This document shows, piece by piece, positions 62,473 to 64,000 of a stretch of 64,000 nucleotides of DNA (its first letter is position 1; each line of letters begins with the position of its first letter). This DNA is from Hyphomicrobiaceae bacterium (lineage in GTDB: Bacteria; Pseudomonadota; Alphaproteobacteria; Rhizobiales; Hyphomicrobiaceae): positions 62,001-126,000 of the forward strand of contig JANXWC010000059.1 of assembly GCA_025351355.1 (NCBI GenBank), in the 5' to 3' direction. Below the pieces are notes generated by a model. It was not told the DNA's origin, searched no databases, and worked only from the letters and a program-made list of their open reading frames with translations. Both the position numbers and the translations under genes were made by a program.

Positions 62473-63197
62473 TATGCCAGCACCTGCAGCGCTTCCGGGA
62501 ACAGGCGTTGATAGGCCTCGCCGTAGGTCATCGCCGTGCCACTATTACGCCCGCCCTGCATGCCGCGGTTGAGCGCGACCCGATGGTAATATTCCCAAAG
62601 ATGCTTTTGAGCGGCGAGCACCTGGAACGCCTTGTATTTTGTCTCCCAGACCTCGTCGATATTGAGGATCACTTGCGGTTTGAAATTGCATTGCTCGGGC
62701 TGGTGCGGTTCAAACAGAAAAACTGAGGGCGCGGAATAGGCCCGCGTAGGGTCAGGTTTGTGTCCGGCGGCCTGCGCGATGACGCGGGCTTCCTGCGCAA
62801 AATGGGCGGCAACGGGATGATCGAAGTTGTACGGGTCTTCAAGCGCGTGGGTCAGCACGAAGGATGGTTTCCAGTCGCGGTAGATATCAACGGTGCGATC
62901 CAGCATTTCAGGGGTCGGACGTAGCGGGTAGTCGCCGCAGTCAAAGAATTCGATTTCGGAACCGAGGATTTCCGCGGCACGCTGCGCCTCTTCGCGACGC
63001 CCGGCTTTCACGTCAGCCAGCGATACGCCGGCTTTTTTCCAAGCGAATTGGCTTTCGCCGCGTTCACCAAACGACAGGCAAACGATCTTCATGCGATAGC
63101 CGCGCTTGGTGTGAAGGGCGATCGCGCCACCGGCGCGCCAGACGAAATCACCGGGGTGAGCGGTGATGACAAGGCCGGATTTTTGCGACGTCGACAT
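62472..63197 (-). CDS. galB: 4-Oxalomesaconate hydratase, PIG-L/LmbE family
   Basis: 241 residues. The zinc motif is ITAHPGDFVWRAGGAIALH, with the later HALEDPYNFDHPVAAHF completing the site. FVWRAGGAIALH, IVCLSFGERGES, RREEAQRAAEILG and FFDCGDYPL match GalB of the gallate pathway rather than sugar deacetylases. GalB hydrates 4-oxalomesaconate. It is 12 bp after the galD stop and is translationally coupled to the dioxygenase. Confidence 0.9.
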   Translation of the reverse strand: MSTSQKSGLVITAHPGDFVWRAGGAIALHTKRGYRMKIVCLSFGERGESQFAWKKAGVSLADVKAGRREEAQRAAEILGSEIEFFDCGDYPLRPTPEMLDRTVDIYRDWKPSFVLTHALEDPYNFDHPVAAHFAQEARVIAQAAGHKPDPTRAYSAPSVFLFEPHQPEQCNFKPQVILNIDEVWETKYKAFQVLAAQKHLWEYYHRVALNRGMQGGRNSGTAMTYGEAYQRLFPEALQVLA

Positions 63198-63209
63198 CTG
63201 GAATACTCG

Positions 63210-64000
63210 TTATTCTGCGGCAGCGCGGTAACCGGCAGCGACTAAGCCGTCGTGGATATACGCGGTGCCGTCAAACAGCAAGCGTGCCGTGCGAAGTAGG
63301 CCAGCGCGCTCGACGACGGGCGCTGCATCGGTACCACCGACATCTAACCGCACGCTGAACTCGCCGGACGGGTGCTCGACCGAGAGTGTCTTGGTCCGGC
63401 CTGCTGGAATGCGCGCCACTTCGGAGGCGGGTGAGCCTGGCAACACACATGCGGTGGCGACGGTGACAGCGGCAAAAACCCCAATCGAATCGTGGCATTC
63501 GTGGGGTATGAAGCTGCGCGTGGCGATATGGCCGCCATTCGCCGGTTCGGCGACAAGGCACAACTTCGGCACCACTTTCGCAGTGACGTCGCCGAGGTTC
63601 ATCAATGGGCCGGCCTCCAGCCTTATTTGTTCAAGCTTCGCTTTGAGCTCTTGATCGGCGTTGAGTTGCTGGCGGGGTTCATGGCCGGTGCGGCCGACGT
63701 CGGAGGCCTTCAGGACGATGACCGGCATGCCGTTGTCAATTAGTGTGCAATCGACCCCGGCGATGCGGTCGCGCACGCGTCCGGTCGGTAAGAGTGCGCC
63801 GCAGACAGAGCCCTCCGCGTCGAGGAAATCGATGGCGATGGGTGAGGCGGTGCCGGGCACGCCGTCGATGCGCGCGGCGCCACCATAGTTCACGCGGCCA
63901 CCCGGTGTTTCGATTAGCACTTCCGCAATGGTGCCGGTATTGATGGTGCGGATCTTGATCCGCGTTGTTGCGCCCGCCGGTTTTATCAAGCCACGCTCGA
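63210..64000 (-). CDS. galD: 4-Oxalomesaconate tautomerase, PrpF family (N-terminus cut by window end)
   Basis: The frame is open to the window edge, reading ERGLIKPAGATTRIKI at the cut, which matches the interior of PrpF/GalD proteins. The visible 263 residues include ETPGGRVNYGGAARIDGVPG, LPTGRVRDRIAG, VIVLKASDVGRTG and FIPHECHDSIGVFAAV. GalD tautomerises the keto form of 4-oxalomesaconate. It begins the galD-galB-dioxygenase operon. About 100 residues are missing beyond the window. Confidence 0.88.
   Translation of the reverse strand, partial: ERGLIKPAGATTRIKIRTINTGTIAEVLIETPGGRVNYGGAARIDGVPGTASPIAIDFLDAEGSVCGALLPTGRVRDRIAGVDCTLIDNGMPVIVLKASDVGRTGHEPRQQLNADQELKAKLEQIRLEAGPLMNLGDVTAKVVPKLCLVAEPANGGHIATRSFIPHECHDSIGVFAAVTVATACVLPGSPASEVARIPAGRTKTLSVEHPSGEFSVRLDVGGTDAAPVVERAGLLRTARLLFDGTAYIHDGLVAAGYRAAAE

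Noticed and set aside
1-64000. tRNA, rRNA or complete insertion sequences
   Set aside because: No convincing tRNA-like T-loop/acceptor arrangement, rRNA stretch or transposase frame was seen by eye. A tRNAscan-SE and Infernal run would be decisive.

Overview
The window is GC-rich, gene-dense chromosomal DNA from an alphaproteobacterium, most likely of the order Hyphomicrobiales (Rhizobiales). The evidence is a GcrA-type cell-cycle regulator next to argD-argF, the alphaproteobacterial gene set trpF/trpB/trpA/accD/folC, an HU protein with a Lys/Ala-rich N-terminal arm, a PutA without a ribbon-helix-helix domain, and families of short palindromic intergenic repeats. I see no rRNA, tRNA, CRISPR array, transposase or phage gene. 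This is a housekeeping and catabolic chromosome with a few accessory insertions.

Layout. 1-5.0 kb: a sulfonate module with a molybdopterin oxidoreductase resembling sulfite dehydrogenase SoeA (cut by the window start), phosphate acetyltransferase (pta) and sulfoacetaldehyde acetyltransferase (xsc). Together they would turn sulfoacetaldehyde into acetyl-CoA and oxidise the sulfite released. 5-9.5 kb: an orphan ParA ATPase, a lemA-TPM-TPM envelope operon, and gcrA. 9.5-12.5 kb: a long gap with a probable structured leader or small RNA ending in a strong intrinsic terminator, then argD-argF. 12.6-25 kb: assorted single genes (DUF188, GST, M20 peptidase, RTX repeat protein, rlmN, DsbA-like isomerase, PAP2 phosphatase, argG, PsiE-like, HU). 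25.7-30.4 kb: MOSC, site-2 protease, an Ada-like Cys protein, VOC, J-domain, GNAT, thiL. 31-35.4 kb: fatty-acid oxidation (acyl-CoA ligase divergent from a FadJ-type multifunctional enzyme). 35.4-42.7 kb: trpF and trpB on +, a RES-Xre toxin-antitoxin pair between them on -, and trpA-accD-folC on -, so a normally collinear operon is broken up and partly inverted. 43-49 kb: an orphan ABC substrate-binding protein, an AT-rich orphan membrane gene, a 2,4-dienoyl-CoA reductase and putA. 49.3-55.3 kb: DUF892, parE, a Prs-like enzyme, ispA-like synthase and mtgA. 55.6-59.7 kb: an orphan VirD4/TraG-like ATPase, then DUF1007 and znuA diverging from a clear Zur box. 59.8-61.5 kb: rfbC-rfbB. 61.5 kb to the end: an aromatic-cleavage operon (galD, galB, VOC dioxygenase) cut by the window end.

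The most unusual items are the argDF leader (terminator plus a competing upstream stem), the disrupted trp locus with its toxin-antitoxin insertion and flanking direct repeats, the stand-alone conjugation-type ATPase, the sulfonate-to-sulfate module, and the pairing of galB/galD with a type I rather than type II ring-cleavage enzyme. All functions are read from sequence by eye. No database search was run.
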